NCBI RefSeq assembly: GCF_000445185.1
Contig: NZ_AVAF01000153.1
Span: forward strand, 1 to 64,000
Reading direction: 5' to 3'
DNA: 64,000 nucleotides
Source: Thermoanaerobacter sp. A7A
GTDB lineage: Bacteria; Bacillota; Thermoanaerobacteria; Thermoanaerobacterales; Thermoanaerobacteraceae
Shown here: positions 40,077 to 48,813 of the stretch, in pieces
Layout: the number at the start of each line of letters is the position of its first letter
Position numbering within the stretch: position 1 is the first letter of the stretch
The notes under the pieces: generated by a model
The model's input: the letters and a program-made list of their open reading frames with translations, nothing else
Told to the model about the DNA's origin: nothing
Database searches by the model: none
Translations under genes and position numbers: made by a program

Positions 40077-40699
40077 ATGAAATAAATTTACTACCGGGGC
40101 AAAAATTGAGGATAGGTTTGAACAATGGTAAAACCATGTACTCATCTCAAGTACAAGATATTTCTAAAAATGGGACTATATTAATTGATACTCCAGTATA
40201 CAGTGGTCATTTAGTTCCTGTGAGAATAGGTTCAATAGTTCAAGTAATTTATTTTACAAAACAAGGTTTATTTACCTTTTATGCTAAGGTTCTAAATAGA
40301 TTTTCTGGAAAACTTGCTCTTTTAGAGATAATGCCTATAAGCAATGTGGAAAGATTACAAAGGAGACAGTATTTTAGACTAGAGAAGGTGATTCCATTTA
40401 CTTATACCATTAGTGAAGAAGAAGATAAAGTTTATAAAGGCCTTATTCAAGATATAAGTGGTGGAGGATTAAAATGTAAGGTAGATAAAAAATTAGAGGT
40501 AGGGACTATCATAAATTGTGTTTTTACATTAGATCAGGAGATAACAGTAAGCGGAAAAGTAGTGAGATATGATGAATCATTAGAAAAAGGATATGAAGTT
40601 GGTATTTGTTATGTGGACATTGATGAAAAAGTAAGAGAAAAGATTATAAGCTATATCTTTGAAGAACAGAGAAAAAGTAGACAAAAAGGGATTGAATGA
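40073..40699 (+). CDS. PilZ-domain cyclic-di-GMP receptor (YcgR-like)
   Basis: A 208-residue protein with an N-terminal YcgR-type beta domain and a C-terminal PilZ domain. The c-di-GMP-binding residues are visible: 'QRRQYFRLE' (RxxxR) and 'DISGGGLK' (DxSxxG). Such proteins act as flagellar brakes or regulators. Being co-translated with flhG suggests a flagellar role; the exact partner cannot be read from sequence. Confidence 0.9.
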   Translation: MNEINLLPGQKLRIGLNNGKTMYSSQVQDISKNGTILIDTPVYSGHLVPVRIGSIVQVIYFTKQGLFTFYAKVLNRFSGKLALLEIMPISNVERLQRRQYFRLEKVIPFTYTISEEEDKVYKGLIQDISGGGLKCKVDKKLEVGTIINCVFTLDQEITVSGKVVRYDESLEKGYEVGICYVDIDEKVREKIISYIFEEQRKSRQKGIE

Positions 40700-40702
40700 T
40701 TT

Positions 40703-41287
40703 ATGAGAAATGATTGTCTTGTTATAATTGGGGCTTCTACTGGGGGGCCTAAAGCACTGCAATATATATTGACAAATTTACCAAAGGACCTTTTTGCTTC
40801 AGTAATTGTAGTACAACATATGCCAGAAAAGTTTACTAAAATGATGGCAGAAAGATTAGACCAAAGTTGTAATCTCAAAGTAAAAGAAGCAGTAGATGGA
40901 GAGGAAATTTTGAAAAATGTAGCTTATATCGCACCTGGCGATAAAAATTTATTATTAATTGAAGAGAATGATAAAGTAAAAATTAAACTTTCTACTGATT
41001 TTGAATCTGTTTATAAACCTTCCATTGATGCTACTTTCATAAGTGCTTCCCAAATAAATGCTTGCATAATAGCTGTTATTTTGACAGGTATGGGAAGTGA
41101 TGGTTCAAAAGGACTCAAATATTTAAAAGAGAAAGGAAGCTTTATTATATGTCAGGATATTGATTCTTCTTTGGCAAAAGGAATGCCTTACAATGCTATA
41201 AAAACAGGATTTGTTGATAAAGTTCTTCCTTTGGATAAAATTCCAGTAGAAATAATTGAGAAGGTGAGGGAATTTTATGGAAAATAA
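40703..41287 (+). CDS. cheB: Chemotaxis methylesterase CheB, catalytic domain only
   Basis: A 194-residue protein covering only the methylesterase domain. The triad residues are visible as Ser12 ('IIGASTGGPK'), His39 ('VVQHMPEKF') and Asp133 ('GMGSDG'). Normal CheB has about 350 residues with an N-terminal receiver domain, which is absent; the upstream sequence is the PilZ gene, so no receiver remnant is hidden there. Activity control by CheA phosphorylation would therefore be missing. Its end overlaps cheA. Confidence 0.92.
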   Translation: MRNDCLVIIGASTGGPKALQYILTNLPKDLFASVIVVQHMPEKFTKMMAERLDQSCNLKVKEAVDGEEILKNVAYIAPGDKNLLLIEENDKVKIKLSTDFESVYKPSIDATFISASQINACIIAVILTGMGSDGSKGLKYLKEKGSFIICQDIDSSLAKGMPYNAIKTGFVDKVLPLDKIPVEIIEKVREFYGK

Positions 41288-43259
41288 TCAATACATCGAT
41301 ATATTTATTGAAGAATCACAAGAGCATATAGAAAATTTAAATAGCAATTTATTGCTTTTGGAAAATGACCCTGAAAATAGGCAAGTAATCGATGAGATTT
41401 TTAGGTCTGCCCATACTTTAAAAGGCATGGCTGCTACTATGGGCTTTGAAAACATGAATAAATTAGCTCATAAAATGGAGGATGTATTACAAGAGGTAAA
41501 AAATGGCGAATTAAACATTTCTCATCCCATCATGGATATTCTCTTTAAGTGTGTAGATACCTTAAGTGAGATGCTGGATTCAATATCACAAACAGGAGAA
41601 GATAATGTATCTGTTGATGAGTTGATATTTTTACTTTCGGGTGTGAGTTCTAAATCTGGAAACAAAGAAAATATTGTACAAAAGGAAAATAATGCTTCTG
41701 GGAGCGATACTCTACTAAATGTATACGAAGAAGATATAATAAGAGAGGCAGCAAAAGATAATTACAAAGCCTATAAAATAACAGTACATATTGACAAAGG
41801 GTGTGTTATGAAATCCGCTCGTGCTTTTATAATATTTAATAGTTTAGATGAAATAGGAGACATAATAAATTCTTCTCCCTCTGTAGAAGACATTGAAGAT
41901 GAAAAATTTGAGGATAGTTTCACTGTTCACATCATTACAAAAGAGGATAAAGAAAGTATTGAAAAAAGATTATTGTATATTGCTGAGGTCAACAACGTGG
42001 AAGTGGAACTAATAAACATTGATTTAAATAAAGAAGGGGAAAGATTTGTCAAAGAGGTATCTTCTTCACAATCTCAAAGTTTTGAGAACATAAAAAAATC
42101 TCAAAGCAATAATAAAACTTCAAAAAGTGTAAGAGTAGATATAGACAGATTGGATAATTTAATGAATTTAGTAAGTGAACTTATAATCATAAAAACCCGC
42201 CTTGAGGGATTAGAGGCAGATAACAGAAACTCTGAAACTGCAAGTGCTATTGAATATCTCGAAAGAATAACTACTAATTTACATGATGCTGTTATGAAGG
42301 TAAGAATGGTACCGGTTGAAAGAGTATTCAATAGGTTTCCAAGGATGGTAAGGGATTTATCTTACGAGTTAGGCAAAAAAATTATTCTCAATATGTATGG
42401 ACAAGATACAGAAGTAGATAGAACTGTTATAGATGAAATCGGTGACCCTTTAATTCACCTCATAAGAAATTCTATCGATCATGGTATCGAAATGCCACAA
42501 GAAAGGTTGCAAAAGGGGAAACCAGAACAAGGTACTATTAATTTGAGAGCTTATCATGAAGGTAATAATGTCATAATAGAAGTTAGTGATGATGGAAGAG
42601 GAATTGATATAGAAAAAGTCAAAGCAAAAGCAGTAGAGAAAGGCATTTACACCGCTGAGCAAGTAAATGAGCTTTCTAAAGATAAAATTTTAGACCTTTT
42701 ATTTAGGCCAGGTTTTAGCACTGCTGACAAAGTTACAGATATTTCTGGCAGAGGCGTAGGATTAGATGTAGTAAAAAATAAAATCGAATCTTTAAACGGC
42801 TCAATTGAAATATTATCAGAAATAGATAAGGGAACAAAATTTATAATTAAACTTCCTCTTACTTTAGCAATTATACAAGCTTTATTAGTAAAAGTGGGAG
42901 ATGAAAAATTTGCAATTCCCCTTAATTCAATTTCAGAAATAGTTCATAAAAAAGAGGATGAAATACACAATGTTCAAGGGAAGGAAGTAGTTCTTTTTAG
43001 AGGAAAGGTAATTCCAATAATAAGATTAAATGAAGTATTAGAAACCAAAAAGACTTCTGACAATGGAAATTTGGTGTGTGTAATTATCAAAAAAGGCGAA
43101 AATTTAGCATGTTGTACTGTAGATGAATTAATTGGTCAGCAAGAGATAGTCATAAAACCATTAGGGAAGTATCTTTCTAATGTCAAAGTTATTGCAGGAG
43201 CTACAATATTGGGAGATGGCCAAGTGGCCTTAATTGTCGATGCCAACAATTTGTTTTAA
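41277..43259 (+). CDS. cheA: Chemotaxis histidine kinase CheA
   Basis: A 660-residue kinase: Hpt domain with phospho-His46 ('AHTLKGMAATMGF'), P2-type CheY-binding region about 155-250, dimerisation helices, ATPase domain with N box 'HLIRNSIDHGIEMP', 'VSDDGRGID' and 'ISGRGVGLDVV', and a C-terminal CheW-like domain. All key motifs are intact. ATG overlaps cheB by 11 bases. Confidence 0.98.
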   Translation: MENNQYIDIFIEESQEHIENLNSNLLLLENDPENRQVIDEIFRSAHTLKGMAATMGFENMNKLAHKMEDVLQEVKNGELNISHPIMDILFKCVDTLSEMLDSISQTGEDNVSVDELIFLLSGVSSKSGNKENIVQKENNASGSDTLLNVYEEDIIREAAKDNYKAYKITVHIDKGCVMKSARAFIIFNSLDEIGDIINSSPSVEDIEDEKFEDSFTVHIITKEDKESIEKRLLYIAEVNNVEVELINIDLNKEGERFVKEVSSSQSQSFENIKKSQSNNKTSKSVRVDIDRLDNLMNLVSELIIIKTRLEGLEADNRNSETASAIEYLERITTNLHDAVMKVRMVPVERVFNRFPRMVRDLSYELGKKIILNMYGQDTEVDRTVIDEIGDPLIHLIRNSIDHGIEMPQERLQKGKPEQGTINLRAYHEGNNVIIEVSDDGRGIDIEKVKAKAVEKGIYTAEQVNELSKDKILDLLFRPGFSTADKVTDISGRGVGLDVVKNKIESLNGSIEILSEIDKGTKFIIKLPLTLAIIQALLVKVGDEKFAIPLNSISEIVHKKEDEIHNVQGKEVVLFRGKVIPIIRLNEVLETKKTSDNGNLVCVIIKKGENLACCTVDELIGQQEIVIKPLGKYLSNVKVIAGATILGDGQVALIVDANNLF

Positions 43260-43274
43260 CAGGGAGGGAGAACT

Positions 43275-43700
43275 TTGAGCCTATATGTTATCGCCAAAAT
43301 TGATGAGGAAGAATATGCAATAAACATAGAAAAAGTGCAGACTATAGAAAAAGTAATGCCTATAACAAGAGTTCCTCAGACTGAAAGTCATGTAAAAGGC
43401 GTTATAAATTTAAGAGGCGAAATAATTCCTGTGATTTCTTTAAGAGTAAAATTGGGTTTAGTTGAAAAAGAGTATGATGAAGATACAAGAATTGTGGTTT
43501 TAAAGGCTTACGATATGTTAGTAGGCATGATTGTAGATAATGCTAATGAAGTGGTTGATATTGCGGAAGAAAATATTGATAACCTGGTTTTTAATGAGGC
43601 TTCTGATGAATTTGGAAAATTCGTCAGCAAAGTAGGAAAAATTAAAGATAAGGTATTTCTCATTTTAGATTTAAAAAAATTATTAGATGTCAGGGTGTGA
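43275..43700 (+). CDS. cheW: Chemotaxis coupling protein CheW
   Basis: A 141-residue scaffold linking receptors to CheA, with 'YAINIEKVQTIEKVMPITRVP' and 'VKGVINLRGEIIPVISLRVKL'. TTG start behind AGGGAGGGAG. The stop overlaps the cheC start region. Confidence 0.97.
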   Translation: MSLYVIAKIDEEEYAINIEKVQTIEKVMPITRVPQTESHVKGVINLRGEIIPVISLRVKLGLVEKEYDEDTRIVVLKAYDMLVGMIVDNANEVVDIAEENIDNLVFNEASDEFGKFVSKVGKIKDKVFLILDLKKLLDVRV

Positions 43701-44323
43701 GAAATGTGGATATTAGCCGATTAAATGAAATGTACTTAGACATTTTAAAAGAATTAGGAAATATTGGAGCAGGAAATGCTATAACTGCTCTTTCAACAAT
43801 GATTGGCAAAAAAGTGGACATGCAAGTGCCAAAGGTAAAAATTCTAGATTTTCAAGAAGTATCAGATATCTTTGGCTCTGCTGATACGATCATTGTTGGT
43901 ATTTATTTCGATCTAGATGGAGATGTAAATGGTAATATTCTTTTTGCACTTGATATAAAAAGCGCTGCTTCTCTTATTTGGAGCCTCATGGGATTGGAAG
44001 TAAAAGAAGAATTTGATGAGTTAGAAAAATCCGCTTTAGAGGAAATAGGAAATATTATGGCAGGTAGCTATGTAGCCTCATTATCTACTCTTACTTCTTT
44101 AAATATGAAAATTTCACCTCCCGCAATAAGTATAGACATGGCAGGAGCAATTTTGAGTGTTCCGGCTATTAAATACGGAGAAATTTCTGATAAGATTTTG
44201 TTTATTGAGACCCAATTTATAGAGGGAGAAAAACTTATAAAAGGTGATTTCTTCTTAATACCAGATATTAACTCTTTTGATTTAATACTAAAAGCGCTTG
44301 GAGTTGAAGTGAATGGAAAATAA
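43697..44323 (+). CDS. cheC: CheY-P phosphatase CheC
   Basis: A 208-residue phosphatase with two active-site motifs: 'ILKELGNIGAGNAITALSTM' and 'ALEEIGNIMAGSYVASLSTL', each followed by the conserved Pro. CheC dephosphorylates CheY-P and binds CheD. The GTG at 43706 is a possible alternative start with better spacing from AGGGTG. The stop overlaps cheD by 11 bases. Confidence 0.96.
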   Translation: MRNVDISRLNEMYLDILKELGNIGAGNAITALSTMIGKKVDMQVPKVKILDFQEVSDIFGSADTIIVGIYFDLDGDVNGNILFALDIKSAASLIWSLMGLEVKEEFDELEKSALEEIGNIMAGSYVASLSTLTSLNMKISPPAISIDMAGAILSVPAIKYGEISDKILFIETQFIEGEKLIKGDFFLIPDINSFDLILKALGVEVNGK

Positions 44324-44801
44324 GATTTATAGGGTTGGAATGGCAGATGCAAAGGTCACACAAAGCCCAGGAATTCTTACAACTATTGGGCTGGGGTCTT
44401 GTGTCGGAATTGTTCTTTATGACCCAATTACAAAAATATCAGGTCTGGTACATATTATGTTACCTTATAGTAACAAAATATCTGATAATTCTAATAAACT
44501 TAAGTTTGCCGATACCGGTATCCAAGTTTTGATTGAAGAGATGGTAAAATTGGGCGCTAATCCTAAAAGGTTAATTAGTAAAATTGCTGGAGGAGCGCAA
44601 ATGTTTTCTTCGAAGATAAATTCTGACATTATGAACATAGGAGAAAGAAATGCAGTTGCTACTAAAGAAGTACTAGGAAAACTTGGTATACCGGTCGTTG
44701 CGGAAGATATAGGTGGAAATTATGGAAGAACTATTGAGTTTTATTCTGAGGATGGAAGACTATTAGTTAAAACTATTGGTTATGGAATAAAATATATTTA
44801 A
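44313..44801 (+). CDS. cheD: Chemoreceptor glutamine deamidase CheD
   Basis: A 162-residue enzyme with catalytic Cys30 in 'GLGSCVGIVLYD' and His47 in 'SGLVHIMLPYS', plus 'KIAGGAQMF' and 'AEDIGGNYGRTI'. CheD deamidates receptor glutamines and is controlled by CheC/CheY-P. cheC-cheD-sigD order is conserved with Bacillus. Confidence 0.97.
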   Translation: MENKIYRVGMADAKVTQSPGILTTIGLGSCVGIVLYDPITKISGLVHIMLPYSNKISDNSNKLKFADTGIQVLIEEMVKLGANPKRLISKIAGGAQMFSSKINSDIMNIGERNAVATKEVLGKLGIPVVAEDIGGNYGRTIEFYSEDGRLLVKTIGYGIKYI

Positions 44802-44819
44802 AAATTGGGGGAATTTTGT

Positions 44820-45560
44820 ATGGCATTAGTGGAGGAGGATATATGGAAAACTTATAATTCTAGTAAAGACCCAAATCTACGAAATGAAATAATAATCAAG
44901 TATATGCCGCTTGTCAAACATATTGTCAAAAAACTCATCATTTCTGATATTACTCAATCTGAGTATGAAGACTTAATAAATCAAGGAGTAATTGGCCTTA
45001 TCGATGCAATTGAAAAATATCAGCCTAGTAAAGGTGTAAAATTTGAAACTTACGCTACTTTAAGAATAAGAGGAGAAATAATAGACTATTTGCGAAGAAA
45101 AGATTGGATGCCTCGAAGCCTCAAAAAGAAGTACAAAAAAATAGAAGAAACCGTAGAAACACTTCAACAAAAATATAATAGAGAACCTACAGTTGAAGAA
45201 ATAACAGAAGCTTGCGGCTTAAATGAAACAGATGTTTTAAAGACTTTAAGCTATATCAATGTTTCTAATGTTAATTCTTTAGAGGAAGCTATTGAAAATA
45301 ATTTTAAGTTACATGCTATTTCAGACGTCGAATTAAAAAACCCAGAAGAGGAAGTATTATACAAAGAACTGAAAAGAAAACTAGCAAATGCTATTAAAAA
45401 TTTACCAGATAAAGAAAGATTAGTAATAACATTGTATTATTATGAAGATTTAAACTACAAAGACATAAGCAAAATTTTAAATTTAACAGAATCTAGAATA
45501 TCACAAATTCATACAAAAGCTATCAAAAGGATAAGGGAGATATTAAGTGGATACTTTTAA
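44820..45560 (+). CDS. sigD: Flagellar sigma factor SigD (FliA type)
   Basis: A 246-residue sigma-28 factor. Region 2 is 'YEDLINQGVIGLIDAIEKYQ' to 'ATLRIRGEIIDYLRRKDWMP', and region 4 ends with the helix-turn-helix 'YKDISKILNLTESRISQIHTKA'. ATG 44820 with GGGGGAAT upstream is preferred over the track's TTG 44805. It directs late flagellar genes (flagellin, stators, receptors), none of which are in the window. Confidence 0.96.
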   Translation: MALVEEDIWKTYNSSKDPNLRNEIIIKYMPLVKHIVKKLIISDITQSEYEDLINQGVIGLIDAIEKYQPSKGVKFETYATLRIRGEIIDYLRRKDWMPRSLKKKYKKIEETVETLQQKYNREPTVEEITEACGLNETDVLKTLSYINVSNVNSLEEAIENNFKLHAISDVELKNPEEEVLYKELKRKLANAIKNLPDKERLVITLYYYEDLNYKDISKILNLTESRISQIHTKAIKRIREILSGYF

Positions 45561-45575
45561 AATGGGGGCTTTAAA

Positions 45576-46940
45576 ATGGATGAAAAAAAGTACAAAGTAC
45601 TTATTGACGTATCGAGAGATAAACAACAAGCCTATTTGACTTTAATTGAAGACCCCAATGGTATTAGTATTAATAAAGAGGTTTTATTACAAGAAATCTC
45701 GAAACATAATATAGTATATGGAGTAAAATTTGATGTTATAGATAATATTTGTAAAGATTTGAAAAATGCAAAAGGTGTATTAATTGCAGAAGGTAAAAAG
45801 CCTATAAATGGAGAAGATGGAAAGATAATTTTTGAGATAGACGTAGAAAAGGCTGCAACCCCAAAAATTTTGGAGGATGGAAGTGTAGATTATAAAAATT
45901 TAGACTTGTTTAAAAACGTTAAAAAAGGCCAAATAATAGCTCGAAAAATAAATCCTACCGCAGGACAACCAGGAATTAATGTTTTTGGACAAAAAGTTGA
46001 TGCTCTAGGCGGGAAAGATGTAAGACTTCCTCTTGGGAAAAATACTTATATTGATGATGATAAGCTTGTAGCTTCTGTAGATGGTCATATCGTGGTTTTA
46101 AACAACAAAATAGAAGTACATACTCTTTTGGAAGTAAAAGAAGTCGACACTTCTGTAGGAAACATAAAAACGGTAGCAAGTGTAAAAATTACCGGAAATG
46201 TTAAATCAGGTTTTACTGTTGAAAGTGAAGGTAATATAGAAATTTTTGGAGTAGTGGAAGCAGCGACTATAATAGCAAAAGGGAATATCAGTATTCATAA
46301 AGGAGTACAGGGCGCTGGAAGGGCAAAAATTATTGCAGAAGGAAATATTACAGCAAAGTATTTACAAAACTGCAGTGTAGAAGCCGGAGAAGATATATAC
46401 AGTGAAGCGATAATTTATTGCGATGTAAAAGCAGGAGGAAGTGTAAAACTTTTAGGAAATAAAAGCCAAATTATTGGCAGTAAAATTGTAGCTGCAAGAG
46501 AAATTTCAGCGGCAAATATTGGTTCAAAAATGGGAACGTATACAGAATTACAAGTAGGTATACTGCCTCAAAAGAGACTGAAAATAGCGGAATTAACTTG
46601 TCAAATAGAACAAAACAATGCCCAATTAGAAAAAATAGGAAAAATTCTTAAGTACATAGAAAAAATCGAAAACTTACCTCCTGATAAAGAAGAGATTTAT
46701 CATAAAGCTAAAAAATCTTTCCAAGATTTAATTTCTCTAAATCATCGTCTAAGTGAGGAATTAAATTCTTTAAAGGAGGAAATAAAAAGTTCTAGTATTG
46801 GAATTATAAAAGTTTTTGATACAATATTTCCAGGAACTAAACTCGTCATTGATGACGTGACTTTAAAAATACAAGAACCTATTAAATATGCTATGTTTAT
46901 AAAAAATGAGGAAGAAATAAAATTTTTTCCTCTAAAATAA
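45576..46940 (+). CDS. FapA-type (DUF342) protein
   Basis: A 454-residue protein: an N-terminal region, then DUF342 beta-helical repeats ('SVKITGNVKSGFTVESEGNI', 'SIHKGVQGAGRAKIIAEGNI') and a C-terminal coiled coil with a short beta end. Proteins of this family often follow sigD in clostridial fla/che operons, in the place of Bacillus swrB. Function is unknown; a polymer- or surface-associated role is only a guess. Shine-Dalgarno is TGGGGGC. Confidence 0.85.
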   Translation: MDEKKYKVLIDVSRDKQQAYLTLIEDPNGISINKEVLLQEISKHNIVYGVKFDVIDNICKDLKNAKGVLIAEGKKPINGEDGKIIFEIDVEKAATPKILEDGSVDYKNLDLFKNVKKGQIIARKINPTAGQPGINVFGQKVDALGGKDVRLPLGKNTYIDDDKLVASVDGHIVVLNNKIEVHTLLEVKEVDTSVGNIKTVASVKITGNVKSGFTVESEGNIEIFGVVEAATIIAKGNISIHKGVQGAGRAKIIAEGNITAKYLQNCSVEAGEDIYSEAIIYCDVKAGGSVKLLGNKSQIIGSKIVAAREISAANIGSKMGTYTELQVGILPQKRLKIAELTCQIEQNNAQLEKIGKILKYIEKIENLPPDKEEIYHKAKKSFQDLISLNHRLSEELNSLKEEIKSSSIGIIKVFDTIFPGTKLVIDDVTLKIQEPIKYAMFIKNEEEIKFFPLK

Positions 46941-46953
46941 GGAGATGAATTTT

Positions 46954-47238
46954 ATGTCCTCCAATGCCCCTATTGATTTAAAATCTATTCTACCCCGTAC
47001 TGTAGAGGTAGGAAATTTGAAACAAATTGACCTTCAAAAGCCTGTCATTTATTCTCAGCAAATAACAACCCTTTCTAATAGAGAAAATGAAATAAAGAAG
47101 ACAAAGCCTAATGAACTCGAGAAAACAGAAAAAACTCTTATAAAAGATCGTCGAAACTCTGAACAAAAAAATAAGCAGGAAAAAGATAAGGATAAAAAAC
47201 GTAAAAAAAACATAGGCCATCTAGACATAAAAGTGTGA
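46954..47238 (+). CDS. Small charged protein at the end of the fla/che operon (unknown function)
   Basis: A 94-residue protein starting at ATG 46954 behind AAGGAGATG; the track's ATG 46945 lies within that site. Residues 1-40 are conserved-looking ('NAPIDLKSILPRTVEVGNLK'), and residues 45-88 are a highly charged Lys/Glu tail ending in 'KDKDKKRKKNIGHLDIKV'. No membrane segment. Three to five bases after the DUF342 gene, so probably co-expressed. I do not recognise a named family. Confidence 0.75.
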   Translation: MSSNAPIDLKSILPRTVEVGNLKQIDLQKPVIYSQQITTLSNRENEIKKTKPNELEKTEKTLIKDRRNSEQKNKQEKDKDKKRKKNIGHLDIKV

Positions 47239-47245
47239 TAATATA

Positions 47246-47274
47246 TTGACATTTAGCAAAATATATAATATAGT
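47246..47274 (+). promoter_or_regulatory. Sigma-A-type promoter for rpsB
   Basis: A perfect TTGACA (47246-47251) and TATAGT (47269-47274) are 17 bases apart. Predicted transcription starts near 47281, giving a leader of about 100 bases that holds the structured element described next. Confidence 0.65.
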
Positions 47275-47297
47275 ATTCATTGTCAGTCAATAACACA

Positions 47298-47355
47298 CGC
47301 CTAATGATTGCAAAAAGGGTGCCTGAAAAGGTCTTTTTGCAAGAGGATTTAGGCG
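47298..47355 (+). promoter_or_regulatory. Structured rpsB leader (candidate autoregulatory S2 site)
   Basis: CGCCTAA (47298-47304) pairs with TTAGGCG (47349-47355). Inside it TTGCAAAAAG (47308-47317) pairs perfectly with CTTTTTGCAA (47333-47342), leaving a 15-base loop and a 6-base asymmetric bulge. Ribosomal protein leaders of rpsB are known in bacteria; whether this matches a described S2 leader class cannot be judged without a covariance search. Confidence 0.6.
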
Positions 47356-47381
47356 GAGGAATAACCATAGGAGGTGGATGT

Positions 47382-48089
47382 ATGTCGGTAATTTCAATGA
47401 AGCAGTTATTAGAGGCAGGGGTACATTTTGGTCATCAAACAAGAAGATGGAACCCTAAAATGGCTCCTTATATTTTTACAGAAAGAAATGGAATTTACAT
47501 CATTGATTTACAACAAACGGTAGAAAAACTGGAACAAGCTTATGAATTTGTCAAAAAGTTGGCCATGGAAGGAGGCACTATTCTTTTTGTTGGGACCAAG
47601 AAACAGGCTCAGGATTCTATTAAGGAAGAAGCAGAAAGATGTGGTATGTTTTATGTAAATCAAAGATGGTTAGGTGGAACCCTAACTAATTTTAAAACAA
47701 TTAGAGGAAGAATTCAACGATTAAAAGAACTCAAAAAAATGGAGGAAGATGGAACTTTTGATGTTCTTCCTAAAAAAGAGGTAATAAAACTTAGGAAAGA
47801 AAAGGAAAGATTGCAGAAATTTTTGGGTGGAATAGAGAATATGCAGTCTCTGCCTTCTGCTTTATTCATAGTTGACCCCAAAAAAGAAGCTATCGCTGTG
47901 GCAGAAGCTCGAAGCTTGGAAATACCAATTGTAGCTATTGTAGATACCAATTGCGATCCTGAGCTAATCGATTATCCTATTCCAGGAAATGATGATGCTA
48001 TAAGAGCTGTCAAGCTTATTACTTCAAAGATTGCAGATGCAGTGATTGAAGGCAATCAAGGCGAACAATTTGCTGCTTCAGAAGAGTGA
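47382..48089 (+). CDS. rpsB: 30S ribosomal protein S2
   Basis: A 235-residue protein with '[20 protein letters not shown]' and '[20 protein letters not shown]'. The start is ATG 47382 behind ATAGGAGGTGG; the track's 47280 start would read through the structured leader. It opens the rpsB-tsf-pyrH-frr group with its own promoter. Confidence 0.97.
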   Translation: MSVISMKQLLEAGVHFGHQTRRWNPKMAPYIFTERNGIYIIDLQQTVEKLEQAYEFVKKLAMEGGTILFVGTKKQAQDSIKEEAERCGMFYVNQRWLGGTLTNFKTIRGRIQRLKELKKMEEDGTFDVLPKKEVIKLRKEKERLQKFLGGIENMQSLPSALFIVDPKKEAIAVAEARSLEIPIVAIVDTNCDPELIDYPIPGNDDAIRAVKLITSKIADAVIEGNQGEQFAASEE

Positions 48090-48101
48090 AAATTTTGGTC
48101 T

Positions 48102-48135
48102 AGTGGTAAGGAAAAAGGCAAAGCTCCTTACCACT
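48102..48135 (+). other. Hairpin between rpsB and tsf
   Basis: AGTGGTAAGGA and TCCTTACCACT are a perfect 11-base inverted repeat around a 12-base loop. It is followed by ATTGTATATC, so there is no T run. It may attenuate or stabilise the message between the two genes. Confidence 0.6.
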
Positions 48136-48174
48136 ATTGTATATCATTTATCATTATCTAAGGAGGTTTTTCTA

Positions 48175-48789
48175 ATGATATCAGCACAAGCTGTTAAAGA
48201 ATTAAGAGAACGAACTGGCGCTGGAATGATGGATTGTAAAAAAGCTTTAATGGAAGCAAATGGAGATATGGAAAAGGCCATAGATATTTTAAGAGAGAAA
48301 GGATTGGCTGCTGCTGCTAAAAAAGCAGGTAGAGTTGCTAATGAAGGCTTAGTTGATGCCTACATACACAGTGGTGGAAGAATAGGGGTTTTAGTAGAAG
48401 TAAATTGTGAGACAGATTTTGTTGCAAATACTGATGAATTTAAAAATTTTGTTAAAGAAATATGCATGCAAATTGCTGCCGCAAATCCAAAGTATATTTC
48501 TCGTGAAGATGTGCCACAAGCTGTTTTGGAAAAAGAAAGAGAAATTTTAAAAGCACAGGCGTTAAATGAAGGGAAACCACAAAATGTCGTAGATAGAATA
48601 GTTGAAGGACGTATTGAAAAATTTTATAAAGAGAATTGCTTGTTAGAACAAGAATACATTAGAGACCCAGAAAAAACAGTGAAAGATTTGTTAAATGAGA
48701 CGATTGCAAAATTAGGAGAAAACATTGTAATAAGAAGATTTGTCAGATTTGAAAGAGGAGAAGGTATTGAAACTTCCTCAAATGAGTAA
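48175..48789 (+). CDS. tsf: Elongation factor Ts (short form)
   Basis: A 204-residue nucleotide exchange factor for EF-Tu, with UBA-like '[20 protein letters not shown]' and the core '[20 protein letters not shown]'. ATG 48175 behind AAGGAGG is the start; the track start is inside rpsB. It is about 90 residues shorter than Bacillus or E. coli EF-Ts, resembling the compact Thermus-type form. Confidence 0.96.
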   Translation: MISAQAVKELRERTGAGMMDCKKALMEANGDMEKAIDILREKGLAAAAKKAGRVANEGLVDAYIHSGGRIGVLVEVNCETDFVANTDEFKNFVKEICMQIAAANPKYISREDVPQAVLEKEREILKAQALNEGKPQNVVDRIVEGRIEKFYKENCLLEQEYIRDPEKTVKDLLNETIAKLGENIVIRRFVRFERGEGIETSSNE

Positions 48790-48813
48790 TAAAATTAAAT
48801 AGGCAACCACATA

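Noticed and set aside
44335-44532. Plus-strand ORF of 65 aa inside cheD
   Set aside because: It lies wholly inside the well-supported cheD in another frame.
48095-48135. tRNA-like string 'GGTCTAGTGGTAAGG' after rpsB
   Set aside because: It resembles a tRNA D-arm, but there is no T-arm sequence, anticodon arm or acceptor pairing; the bases are one side of a simple hairpin.
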